From Methylobacterium sp. J-078 (GTDB taxonomy: Bacteria > Pseudomonadota > Alphaproteobacteria > Rhizobiales > Beijerinckiaceae), in the NCBI RefSeq assembly GCF_022829285.1, contig NZ_JAKSYI010000057.1, forward strand, positions 26,033-90,032: 64,000 nucleotides of DNA, read 5' to 3'. How positions within the stretch are numbered: the first letter of the stretch is position 1; every line of letters begins with the position of its first letter. The notes under the pieces were generated by a model. It saw only the letters and a list, made by a program, of their open reading frames with translations. It did no database searches and was not told where the DNA came from. This document shows positions 55,694 to 63,861 of the stretch, in pieces. The translations under genes were made by a program, and so were the position numbers.

Positions 55694-56092
55694 CACAACG
55701 GCAGGTCATCGTCGAGATCATAGGTCGGTCGTCCGGCCATTCTGCGCGCCGTGGCTTCTTCGCGCGGCGGCAGGGCACTGCCCGCGACCTCCCTGGAACA
55801 TATCGTTGCGATCTTTGTCCGCTGTTCGATGCAATCATTCAAGATTGCATCGGCCAAACGCTGGCGATCATCACTTGCGACATATAGGATGGAGATCGCG
55901 GCGCACGATGACGGTAGCCGCGTTCACCCCGAAGGCGGCTGCCGTGCCGGCTCGCGAGAAATCCTGGAGCGGCATCGAGAGCGGCCTTGTCGAGATCAGG
56001 CTCAATTCCCTCGCGCAGGTCGATCAGCTTCGGCCGCCACCGAGCAACGTAGTGTCCGACCCGCTACGCGCCCTCCACCCATGATTATGTTC
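55694..56092 (-). pseudogene. frameshifted remnant of an unknown gene
   Basis: Coding-like sequence occurs on the minus strand in more than one frame: GHYVARWRPKLIDLREGIEP and DLDKAAL at about 56040-55975, then RQRLADAILNDCIEQRTKIA and, before TGA 55694, EATARRMAGRPTYDLDDDLP. Stops and frame changes separate them, and an in-frame TAG precedes the first piece. Parent family not recognised. Reading is tentative. Confidence 0.3.
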
Positions 56093-56708
56093 GGCCTATC
56101 ACCGCCCATAGCGGATCGCCGAAGCCGCCCTCAGGCACCACTGCATAAGCCTCGATGGCCGAGAACCCGGCGTGCCGTAAGTAGACGTCGATGAGCCGCC
56201 CTTGATCGTCCCCGTGCAAGGCGCGCCAGATGGCCACCGCCTTCGTCGGAAACCACCGATTCGAAAATGAAATGATCATGGGGGCGTCCGGCACCAGCAC
56301 GCGGGCCACCTCGCGCAGCACAGCTACAGGGTCCTGCAGGTACTGCACCCCGACGCAGATGAGAGCGGCGTCGATGCTGTCGGTCTCGAGTGGCAGGATC
56401 GGATCGGCGTTGAGGTCCTGCACGAAACGCTGCGTCAGACGCGGGTTGGCGGCCAACTCGCGGTCGTTCAGGCCATGCCCGATCACAGCGGCGTAGGCGG
56501 CCTCCGCAGGCAAGTGGCTGACCCAGCTCGACATCAAGTCGAGGATGCGTCCGCCGGGCGGCAGATGAGTGCGGTATAGATCGGTAACGGCTTCGACGGC
56601 CGCGTCGTCGATATGCGTGACGAAGCGCGGTTGGTCGTAGAACAGGGCGTCCGGCGTCTCGTCCTCCTTGGCGAAGGCTTCGGGGGGCAATCCGGGAAGG
56701 GTGATCAT
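56085..56708 (-). CDS. class I SAM-dependent methyltransferase
   Basis: 207 aa. SAM-binding region GGRILDLMSSWVSHLP, acidic loop strand, DSIDAALICVGVQYLQDPVAVLREVARVLVPDAPMIISFSNRWFP is the usual Methyltransf_11 motif IV-VI. Its N-terminus LFYDQPRFVTHIDDAAVEAV is shared by small uncharacterised methyltransferases of proteobacteria. Substrate unknown. Confidence 0.85.
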   Translation of the reverse strand: MITLPGLPPEAFAKEDETPDALFYDQPRFVTHIDDAAVEAVTDLYRTHLPPGGRILDLMSSWVSHLPAEAAYAAVIGHGLNDRELAANPRLTQRFVQDLNADPILPLETDSIDAALICVGVQYLQDPVAVLREVARVLVPDAPMIISFSNRWFPTKAVAIWRALHGDDQGRLIDVYLRHAGFSAIEAYAVVPEGGFGDPLWAVIGRT

Positions 56709-56902
56709 GGTCGTCCCCGTTTGCCTATCTCACCGCCAGGCGCAACGACTTCGAATGTAGCAAAGCACAATCAGGCGTACTGTCTCCATATCTTGGCCGT
56801 CATCCTGACCTTTGTCCTGAGGGTGATCGTCGCGCCCTGCTGCAGGACGCGGCCGGCCGGACCGTGAGCGACACGAGGGTTATTGGGGTACGCCGCCCGC
56901 CC

Positions 56903-58078
56903 TCACTGCGTCTTAGTCACGATCCAGTCGATGATCGCGTTGGCAACCGCGCCATTGTTCATTTCCAGCATCATCATGTGCCCATTGCCGTGGATCCCAT
57001 GCTCAGCAAGCGCAAGGCGATCTGGCTTTGCGCCGGCTTGGGCCAGAAAAGCACCCGTGCAGTCGTCCATCGTCGCCCGGAACGATGCTTCGCCGGTGAC
57101 GATGACCGATGGCACTTTCGCGAGGTTCGGGAGCTGCCGGGCAGGCTCGGCCTGCAACCAGCAGCGGATCTGACCCGGCCGGGTTGGTTGGTCGGTTTGC
57201 ACGACCGTCAGATCGCTCGGGGAGCTCACAGGCGGCTCAAAGCGGAGCGGCACGCGGGTAATGCCGTAGGGTCGAGCACGCGCCTCGCCGACGCGCTCGT
57301 ACCACTCTGCACCGCCCTTGAACTTAATGTCGAAGAAGGTTGGGCCGTTCGGCTCAACGGCGACGTGCGCCTTCACGAGATCAGGCCGTTGATCCGAGAC
57401 TGCCCAGCCGAACACCCCGGCTTGCGAGTGGGTCAGCACGACCGACGGGCCGATCTTCTCTAGCAGCGCGATGAGAGCCGGGTTGACCAGCTCCTCACTC
57501 TTCAGCCCATTCGCGATGTAAGGCACTTGGGAGAGGTAGAACTGGTCGAAAGCGGCGTTGCCCTTCACGCCGGGGCCGCCCGGCCACTGGGTGTGGAGCT
57601 TAGCCTGCGGGAAGAGGCCGAACTTCTCTTGGCCTGTGAAGATGCTCTCCAGATCGCCGGGCGCAAGCCGGGCATAGGGGCCGTAGACCTCCGGGTTGTC
57701 GCCGGATCGGCCACGGCCGACCTGATCGACGACGTAGACGGCAAAGCCGCGCTCGACGAAATGATCTACCCATCCGCGCCGGCCATCGGGAGTGCCGAGG
57801 AAATTAACGCCGGTCTGTGCCGTGCCGTGCACCAGCAGGACCGGATAGGGCTGGGTGACCTCGGCCGGGGCGTGGAACTGGACGAACATCTGCCCGGTGG
57901 CGAGTTCCTTTCCGCCAACTGCTTCATAGCGGCCACCAACGAAGAAATAGCCCTCACGCTGCGCCGGTTTGAAGACCGCTGGCACGTCACGGGGGGCGGG
58001 AGCAGGCTCGGCAAGTGCCGTCGCCGTGAACCCGAACAGGGCGCAAGCCCCAAGCAGCGCCAACTTCCGCATCGACAT
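56903..58078 (-). CDS. secreted alpha/beta hydrolase
   Basis: 391 aa with signal peptide KLALLGACALFGFTATALAEP. The oxyanion segment VLLVHGTAQTGVNF, nucleophile elbow THSQAGVFG (Ser in HSQAG) and a late histidine in LAEHGIHGNGHMMMLE give an active hydrolase, related to periplasmic esterases and to plant RXW8-like ABhydrolases. Substrate unknown. ATG 58078 with AGGATGTCG upstream; a second ATG two codons later also fits. Confidence 0.85.
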   Translation of the reverse strand: MSMRKLALLGACALFGFTATALAEPAPAPRDVPAVFKPAQREGYFFVGGRYEAVGGKELATGQMFVQFHAPAEVTQPYPVLLVHGTAQTGVNFLGTPDGRRGWVDHFVERGFAVYVVDQVGRGRSGDNPEVYGPYARLAPGDLESIFTGQEKFGLFPQAKLHTQWPGGPGVKGNAAFDQFYLSQVPYIANGLKSEELVNPALIALLEKIGPSVVLTHSQAGVFGWAVSDQRPDLVKAHVAVEPNGPTFFDIKFKGGAEWYERVGEARARPYGITRVPLRFEPPVSSPSDLTVVQTDQPTRPGQIRCWLQAEPARQLPNLAKVPSVIVTGEASFRATMDDCTGAFLAQAGAKPDRLALAEHGIHGNGHMMMLEMNNGAVANAIIDWIVTKTQ

Positions 58079-58430
58079 CCTCCCACGGACGTCTGCTGCG
58101 TCCTGTCTGGTATATCGGCGCGGAACAGGTTGCCTGTCTATGCGCGATCAGACGTGCGGCTCTACCGTGCCCTCAAGCGACCGCGACCTTCTGCAACAGG
58201 AAGGCTGCACCGTCCCTTCGCGTTGGAGGTCGCGAGCTTCCCGAACGGCAGATCGCTCGCTTGAAGTGACCGGGTCCGGTCGCAACAGCGACGCGAGGTC
58301 ATGGGACCGCCCTTTAGTCATCGTCGTTTCCGGCATCGTGATGGGCTGCCATGACAAGCTGGTCGCGCCAAACAAGAATGGCATCTGGATGCAATAAGAG
58401 GAGGACGGCCATCCGCAAGAGCATGATCCC
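58079..58430. other. 352 bp without supported gene
   Basis: No convincing frame on either strand and no repeat detected. Confidence 0.4.
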
Positions 58431-58709
58431 TCACTCGGACGCTTTCGCTGGCCTGCCTGCCATTTCGTAAACAGCCTCAAGCTCTTGCTCTAACTCGACA
58501 ACGCGCTGATAGGCCTCCTTGGAGAGAGATACCAGCTCGCGTATGCGGTCCTGGTTCGGCGTCCCAGCCCGTTCGGCATGTTCCGTCTCGTGTAGCAGTG
58601 CAATCAAGCTGTCGCGTCTTTGACGAGCGATCACCAGCTTGCTTTCCAGAGAGTCGATCCGGATCTCGTCTTCCTCAATCGTCACGTCGCTCTCCGGTTT
58701 GTGGCACAC
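58431..58709 (-). CDS. small coiled-coil protein, about 92 aa
   Basis: Mostly one or two coiled helices (RIDSLESKLVIARQRRDSLI, RIRELVSLSKEAYQRVVELE). Start is GTG 58709; no strong ribosome binding site. Unknown family, common type on mobile elements. Confidence 0.5.
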   Translation of the reverse strand: MCHKPESDVTIEEDEIRIDSLESKLVIARQRRDSLIALLHETEHAERAGTPNQDRIRELVSLSKEAYQRVVELEQELEAVYEMAGRPAKASE

Positions 58710-59052
58710 TTGCGTAAGACTTTACACTTTGTATGCGATAGTTTTTGTCAGACATAAATGACATTATGGAAGATCCTATCGTTAGATGACGCTTGCATGC
58801 GAGGAAGAAAACTCAATATAGGATTTAAATTTTTACATTTACAAGATTTTTGCTATGCTGACGGTGTTGGCTGGTGAACCGGTGCGCCGCATCGGTAGCG
58901 GCCGACGCTGAATGGGGAGAAGCGTCATGCATCAGCGATCACGACCGCAGTGGCACCGGCCGCCATCGTGTCCATCGCGGCGCACTCTCCTCAGCAGCAC
59001 CTCCACGGAAGGCCCCCATCACGGGGGCCTTCGTCGTTTCAGGAGCACCCGC
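58710..59052. promoter_or_regulatory. A/T-rich promoter region and leader hairpin
   Basis: 58730-58860 is the most A/T-rich segment of the window and likely holds promoters. Downstream, GAAGGCCCCC (59008-59017) pairs with GGGGGCCTTC (59023-59032), a strong hairpin 20 bp before the next ATG. It may act as a terminator or attenuator in the leader. Confidence 0.5.
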
Positions 59053-59796
59053 ATGACCGCTCGAACGAACCTGCCCGCTCTCGTTGTCGAAGCACCCCTC
59101 ACACCGCAGCCGCCCGTTCTCGTGCTGTTTGGGCGCGACCGGGGCGGCAAGCCCCGCGCCGCCTGGTTCGATGGCAACCAGGCCGAAGCTGCCAAAGCCG
59201 CCGCCGACACCATGAAGCTGCGCGCCTTGCCCATCGAAGGCGAGGAGCCGTGCGCGCTGGCCATTCAACTTGCCCACGGCCGTATCCTGCCCAGCGGCAA
59301 GGCGCACGTACCGGGAGCCCGGCCCGACCTCTACGGGCGTCTTGTTGCACTGGCAGGGGAATGCGCTGGCCTAAGCCTTGCCGAAGCAGGACCTGATGCT
59401 GGCAGCGCACCAGACCCCACCACGCCCAAGGTGATCGCGCCGGGCGGCCTTGATCAACCCGCACCGACGGTAGCCCCGGTCGCCCCTGTCGCGCCGCCTC
59501 GGCCCTCCTCAGAGGCGGATAAGCCCATCGCGGCGAGCCTCGGGGTGGACAGCGCGCCAAAGCCGCGCCCTGGTGACCGCAACTTCGTTGGCACCCCCAA
59601 GCCTCGCGAGCGTGACGAGATCGGCCTCGGCAGCCTCGTTCTGGCTCACGAGGGCCCCGAGGACGGCTGGTGGGAGGCGGAGGTGATCGGCATCAACGGC
59701 CAGGTCTTCTCCTTGCGCTGGAGGGACTACCCGCTGCAGGCGACCATCCTGCGCAAAGCCGGAGAACTCGCCATGCTGCCCCCTGGCGGGGCCTGA
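59053..59796 (+). CDS. hypothetical protein, 247 aa, Pro-rich middle
   Basis: ATG 59053 follows AGGAG. An N-terminal domain (LVVEAPLTPQPPVLVLFGRDRGGKPRAAWF) of about 110 residues, a Pro/Ala-rich linker, and a C-terminal SH3-like strand region (GLGSLVLAHEGPEDGWWEAE to FSLRWRDYP). Such layouts occur in rhizobial plasmid genes of unknown function. Confidence 0.6.
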   Translation: MTARTNLPALVVEAPLTPQPPVLVLFGRDRGGKPRAAWFDGNQAEAAKAAADTMKLRALPIEGEEPCALAIQLAHGRILPSGKAHVPGARPDLYGRLVALAGECAGLSLAEAGPDAGSAPDPTTPKVIAPGGLDQPAPTVAPVAPVAPPRPSSEADKPIAASLGVDSAPKPRPGDRNFVGTPKPRERDEIGLGSLVLAHEGPEDGWWEAEVIGINGQVFSLRWRDYPLQATILRKAGELAMLPPGGA

Positions 59797-59813
59797 GCGG
59801 CAGCGGCAATCCC

Positions 59814-59849
59814 GGGCGCCCAGGACGGCTGTGATCGGGCTGGGCGCCC
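59814..59849 (+). other. inverted repeat between two plasmid-type genes
   Basis: GGGCGCCCAG (59814-59823) pairs exactly with CTGGGCGCCC (59840-59849), loop 16 bases. It lies 18 bp after a stop and may terminate transcription, though no T-run follows. Confidence 0.45.
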
Positions 59850-59916
59850 CCTCTCGCGAGCCACCAAGGCCGCCGAGCGGCTGAGCTCCCCCCTTTCCCG
59901 GATCCCGAGGCTTCCC

Positions 59917-60255
59917 ATGACCACCGACATCCTCGATGTGGGTCGCGTTCGCGCGCTCAACGATGAGCTACGACGCTCGCTCACCGGCGGCACCCTGATG
60001 CTGACCGCGGGCATCATCGCGCTCGGCCGTGAGCGCCAGCAGGTGATCCTGTCCGCGGTGGCAGCCTTCGACCGCTTCGATGCCGACAACGATCCCTACG
60101 GCGAAGGCGATTTCGGCGCGCTCGAAGCCGCCGGCGAGCGCGTCTTCTGGAAGATCGACTACTTCGACCGCACCCTGGCCCGTGCCTCTCGAGACCCTGC
60201 GGATGCCAGCGTCACCGCCCGCGTGCTCACCGTGATGCTGGCGGCCGAGTACTAG
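59917..60255 (+). CDS. DUF3768 protein
   Basis: 112 aa. GRVRALNDELRRSLTGGTLM and LTAGIIALG, NDPYGEGDFGALEAAGERVF then WKIDYFDRTL, and the end VTARVLTVMLAAEY are the DUF3768 pattern, a small family of alphaproteobacterial plasmids and integrative elements. Function unknown. Typical cargo of conjugative DNA. Confidence 0.88.
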   Translation: MTTDILDVGRVRALNDELRRSLTGGTLMLTAGIIALGRERQQVILSAVAAFDRFDADNDPYGEGDFGALEAAGERVFWKIDYFDRTLARASRDPADASVTARVLTVMLAAEY

Positions 60256-60353
60256 CCGGCGCGATCAGCCCGCGGGCCCCTCCCATCCCCCTCCGCGATG
60301 CCGGCAGCGCCTTTCCCAGCGCCACGGCATCGCTATGCCGAAAGACATACCAC

Positions 60354-60791
60354 ATGGACGCGGATCGTTTCGCCAAGCTCGCCGAGCTACGCCAGAAAGG
60401 CCTCATCACGGAGGCCGAGTACGAGGAACAGAAAGCTCGCCTCTTCAAACCGGCTCGGCCACCATCTCGCTGGCAGCGATGGGTTGGCCTCATCCTCGCC
60501 TTCCTATTCCTGGTTTGGCTCGGGACGCCTCGGGGGCCGCTAGGTTTCCCCGTCTGCGATGCGGTTGCAACACGGGAGCTCGTGCGCCAGGCCATCGAGG
60601 GCGCCGACGACAACAGGCAAGTCACGCGGCGTCTGCTCGCCCTCGACCAGATCCGTGAACTCAGCTTCGATGCCGAGAAGCAGGATCGCACTTGCGTTGG
60701 TTCGGCGGTGCTGAATGCGGGCGAACGGCGGATCATGTGGCGGCTCTACGTGCGCGGTGACCGCATCCTCGTGAACGTGTCCGGCTTCTGA
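60354..60791 (+). CDS. SHOCT-domain membrane protein, 145 aa
   Basis: Residues 1-31 (DRFAKLAELRQKGLITEAEY plus EEQKARLF) are a SHOCT oligomerisation helix pair. One membrane helix (WVGLILAFLFLVWLGT) follows, and about 80 residues outside the membrane with two cysteines (FPVCDAV, DRTCVGS). Function unknown. Confidence 0.75.
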   Translation: MDADRFAKLAELRQKGLITEAEYEEQKARLFKPARPPSRWQRWVGLILAFLFLVWLGTPRGPLGFPVCDAVATRELVRQAIEGADDNRQVTRRLLALDQIRELSFDAEKQDRTCVGSAVLNAGERRIMWRLYVRGDRILVNVSGF

Positions 60792-60863
60792 GCTGTGAGG
60801 GACTCGCCCGTCGAAAGGGGCTTCAAGGGAGTATGCTGATGCAAGTGTTGAGAGGACCGCCGA

Positions 60864-61862
60864 ATGGACTGGTTTAAGCGGCTGACCGGCTTTCGGGAGA
60901 CGACTTACGAGCAAACACAGGGCCGGCTTCGTGTCGTCGACGGACATCTCGTTCGACAGGACACCGGCGAAGGCTTCGCGGTTGGGACACTGACGATGCC
61001 GTCCCTTTCAGAACTGCGTACCGCCGCCGCGCATGTTCACCGCCCAGGCCGATTGCGGTTGAGCATCGTCGAAGGCGATGTGCGCGCCATGCACAGGCTG
61101 CCAGAGAACCGCAGCGCGCTGTTCCAGGTCGCATCGCAGTTCAACATGCTGGAGATGGTCGGGCCGGACGTTGCGCCGGAGGACGGCGTCGCCCGTTACG
61201 CGTATGACCGCACGCAAGGGCCCGCCTGCGCCATGGCAGCGGGCGCCGCCACGATTTACCGCAACTACCTCGTGCCCGTGGCAGGCGGCATTGGGCAAAC
61301 AGCGGAGCGCCAGCTCGACGGCCTCGCCGACCTCGGCGATGTCCTCGCGCAGCGTCTCGGCACCGACCGTGAGGCGTTGTGGACGATGCGCAACGGCTAC
61401 GCGCTGTCGACGCAGGCGAGTCTTACGGCCATCGCCGAGTACCTGAGCGCGGAGGACGAAGGAGGCCTCGACGATCTGCGCAGCCAGTTACGGCTTGGCT
61501 TACATGTGGATGTCGAGGTCACCGACGGGCCGACTCCGCGCCCGCTGGTCAGTCAGATCTTCTGCTCGGCGCTGCCGGTCGCTTATTCGCGCGTGCCAGC
61601 CTCGTACTGGGAGCCGCTTGCCCGCCTCGTGCTGGAAGCGGCCTATGAAGGGACGCTGTTGGCCGGGCTTCTGAACGCAGCGCGTGGCGGCTCGAACCGC
61701 GTGCTGCTGACACGGCTAGGCGGTGGTGCTTTCGGGAACGCGGATAATTGGATCGACGCGGCCATGCGGCGAGCACTGCAACTGGCCGGTGAGTACGACC
61801 TCGACGTCGCGGTCGTTAGCTACGAGCAACCGTCGCCGGGGCTACGCGAGCTAGTGCGCTGA
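60864..61862 (+). CDS. 332-aa macrodomain-like protein of unknown function
   Basis: The central FQVASQFNMLEMVGPDVAPE and the late VLLTRLGGGAFGNADNWIDA resemble the Appr/ADP-ribose-binding loops of macrodomain and PARG-like folds (second loop GGGxFxN). GPACAMAAGAATIYRNYLVP is another conserved-looking segment. Macrodomains bind or hydrolyse ADP-ribose. The assignment is motif-based inference. No ART partner is visible. ATG 60864 starts the protein; upstream GGACCGCCGA is a poor SD. Confidence 0.55.
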   Translation: MDWFKRLTGFRETTYEQTQGRLRVVDGHLVRQDTGEGFAVGTLTMPSLSELRTAAAHVHRPGRLRLSIVEGDVRAMHRLPENRSALFQVASQFNMLEMVGPDVAPEDGVARYAYDRTQGPACAMAAGAATIYRNYLVPVAGGIGQTAERQLDGLADLGDVLAQRLGTDREALWTMRNGYALSTQASLTAIAEYLSAEDEGGLDDLRSQLRLGLHVDVEVTDGPTPRPLVSQIFCSALPVAYSRVPASYWEPLARLVLEAAYEGTLLAGLLNAARGGSNRVLLTRLGGGAFGNADNWIDAAMRRALQLAGEYDLDVAVVSYEQPSPGLRELVR

Positions 61863-62328
61863 CGCATTCATATGGTGCACGTTGAGAACTGAAAAGCGTT
61901 AACAAATCAGTGAGTTAGCGATGTTCCCATCGAGAGCCTGTCCGCGTCAGTGCACTAGTTCGCTGCTATGACGATGCGAATGGCAACTGGCGATCACAGC
62001 TTTGACCATGTGGCCGGGCATCAAGTTAAGTTTGATAATGTGCACGTCGAGGTCGAATTAGCTTCGCCGTTTGAAGGACTGCTCTTGGTTGGCAGCGGGA
62101 TCCTAACTCTTCGCCCTGAAGGGGACGTTCTGTCTCCGACCCGACCCAGCCGCCCGGGCCGCTATAAGCGCTTCTCCACAGCGGCCATTCGCCACCCGTC
62201 CGAGAATTTCGGTTCGACGTAGGTACCTGAACTCGGCCATCTTGCCCAAAGGCTGAAATCGGAGTTCGCAATCTATGGCGCTCTGACGAGCCGCTAACGC
62301 CCAGCAGCCTTAAGGTGCGTGGTTCTTG
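61863..62328. other. 466 bp without confident gene; contains IS-end-like repeat
   Basis: CCGCGTCAGTGCACTAG at 61942-61958 is the exact inverse of 63862-63878. An 84-codon plus-strand frame at 61968-62222 exists but has no ribosome binding site, homology signal or long good composition, so it is not called. Confidence 0.4.
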
Positions 62329-63783
62329 CTATGGGTCTATAGGCTGAGTAGTAAGAGAACCGTTGAAGATCGTAGCACCTGCTTGTCCATCTAGGCGCAG
62401 CTCCCTAATCCAGAGATCTATATTGGCCGACTTAAGCTGAAAGAGACAATAGGTGTTGCGTTCTCCTGCGGGGAGCCGAGCGTTCTTAGCTCCCGCGCTA
62501 CCATTCGATACCACGTAGATTGGCCCGTTGGTCTGCTCACCGTTGAGCCCGAGGCTCTGATACATGGCAACTTTCGGCTTGTGCTGGTGGCCATGGAGCG
62601 CAACATGAACTCCTGACATTTGACAGGCGGTTAGGATGTCAGCCGCGTCTATCGTCAATGTTACTCCCTTTGACTTTAGTGCTTCTACGTTAACTACGGG
62701 CAGAAGATGATGATGTAGAGCCAGAAACCTAAATGTCGGCCGGTCAACTGCCTGCTCGCCAAGTTCGATGATAGCGTCAAGCCCGTTTCGTCCGACGTAG
62801 CCATACTCTGTCCATTCGGTCGGGGCGATCGTGCAAGAATTTACGACACAAACGTCCAAGTCCGTTTCGCCCAGTCGTATACGGCGGGTGTAGTTGAGCG
62901 ATGCCTTCCAATCTCGACCAGTCAGTTCGTCAACGAAGGTCCTAAAAGGCGTCTCGTGGTCGTATCTAACTTGTACTTCAACAGCGTTCTCACGCACGTT
63001 TATTTTAGTTCCCTCGGGGTAGCGAACAACGTCGTGATTGCCAGGAAGTGGAATGATCTGCTCAGGACTGAGCTCAAGCCGCTCTCGCAGAGCCTCGAAC
63101 TCCGCAAGCGCAGCTTTCCTATGCTGTTCGTCGAACTTACCATGAGTCATGAAATCGCCTGTTACGATCATCGCGGCGATACTTTTTGTCAAACCTAACC
63201 TTTCGAGGTCTGACATGAGACAGTCGGTTAATGTTTTGCGCGGATCGCCAAGATCTACATCTTCTTTCTGACGACGAAAACCGTAGTCACCCCCGAAGTG
63301 AAGATCGGAGAGGTGAAGCACGCACGAGCGACCCGGCGCGTCCGCCGGTACCTCTATATGCCCATGGGTCGAATCAGCTTTGGAGTTAATCCAGAGAAAT
63401 GTTTCATCACCAATCGAATTGCCAAGCGTAATATCGAATGGCATATCATCGATAGTGAGAAGCGAAAATACGCCAGCGGTTAAACCTAAATGATCCTTGT
63501 AGTACGCAGGAACCGCTGATGCATCTGCTTCAGATGGCTTATTGAAAGCAATGCAACAGCAGTAAAATGCGCGCTCTGTCGTGCGGTCCATGATTATAAT
63601 GTCGATCTTGCCAGAGGTGGCAAGCAGTTGCATTATGCCATCACATTGATCAGTTTCGAATGTTTTCTTCCACCAGCCCCAACCCACCAAGCCATTCCGT
63701 GCAAGAACTGCCCTGTGTTCGGTAATTGTATCGACTCCCGGTGTCGTGTCGCGGAATCTAAGAGCTATTGCCGGTGTTGCCAT
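62329..63783 (-). CDS. calcineurin-like metallophosphoesterase with novel N-terminal domain
   Basis: 484 aa. Phosphoesterase motifs: HLSDLHFGG (Asp160, His162), IVTGDFMTHG (Asp209), PGNHDVV (Asn248, His249), LALHHHLLP and LHGHQHKPK. Residues 1-150 form a separate domain (NGLVGWGWWKK, GKIDIIIMDRTTERAFYCCC) that I do not recognise. Probably hydrolyses nucleotides, cyclic nucleotides or nucleic acid ends. The DNA is clearly more A/T-rich than its surroundings. ATG 63783 gives AGGAG nine bases away; ATG 63792 abuts that site. Confidence 0.82.
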   Translation of the reverse strand: MATPAIALRFRDTTPGVDTITEHRAVLARNGLVGWGWWKKTFETDQCDGIMQLLATSGKIDIIIMDRTTERAFYCCCIAFNKPSEADASAVPAYYKDHLGLTAGVFSLLTIDDMPFDITLGNSIGDETFLWINSKADSTHGHIEVPADAPGRSCVLHLSDLHFGGDYGFRRQKEDVDLGDPRKTLTDCLMSDLERLGLTKSIAAMIVTGDFMTHGKFDEQHRKAALAEFEALRERLELSPEQIIPLPGNHDVVRYPEGTKINVRENAVEVQVRYDHETPFRTFVDELTGRDWKASLNYTRRIRLGETDLDVCVVNSCTIAPTEWTEYGYVGRNGLDAIIELGEQAVDRPTFRFLALHHHLLPVVNVEALKSKGVTLTIDAADILTACQMSGVHVALHGHQHKPKVAMYQSLGLNGEQTNGPIYVVSNGSAGAKNARLPAGERNTYCLFQLKSANIDLWIRELRLDGQAGATIFNGSLTTQPIDP

Positions 63784-63861
63784 TCCATCCATCTCCTATA
63801 GGGGGGGCGTGGAATGCACCACGAACGAAGCTCAGGTAGTCCAGCGAATGCCGCCTCAAAG

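Noticed and set aside
61968..62222. 84-codon plus-strand frame
   Set aside because: No ribosome binding site, no recognisable domain, and Pro/Arg-rich end; insufficient support.
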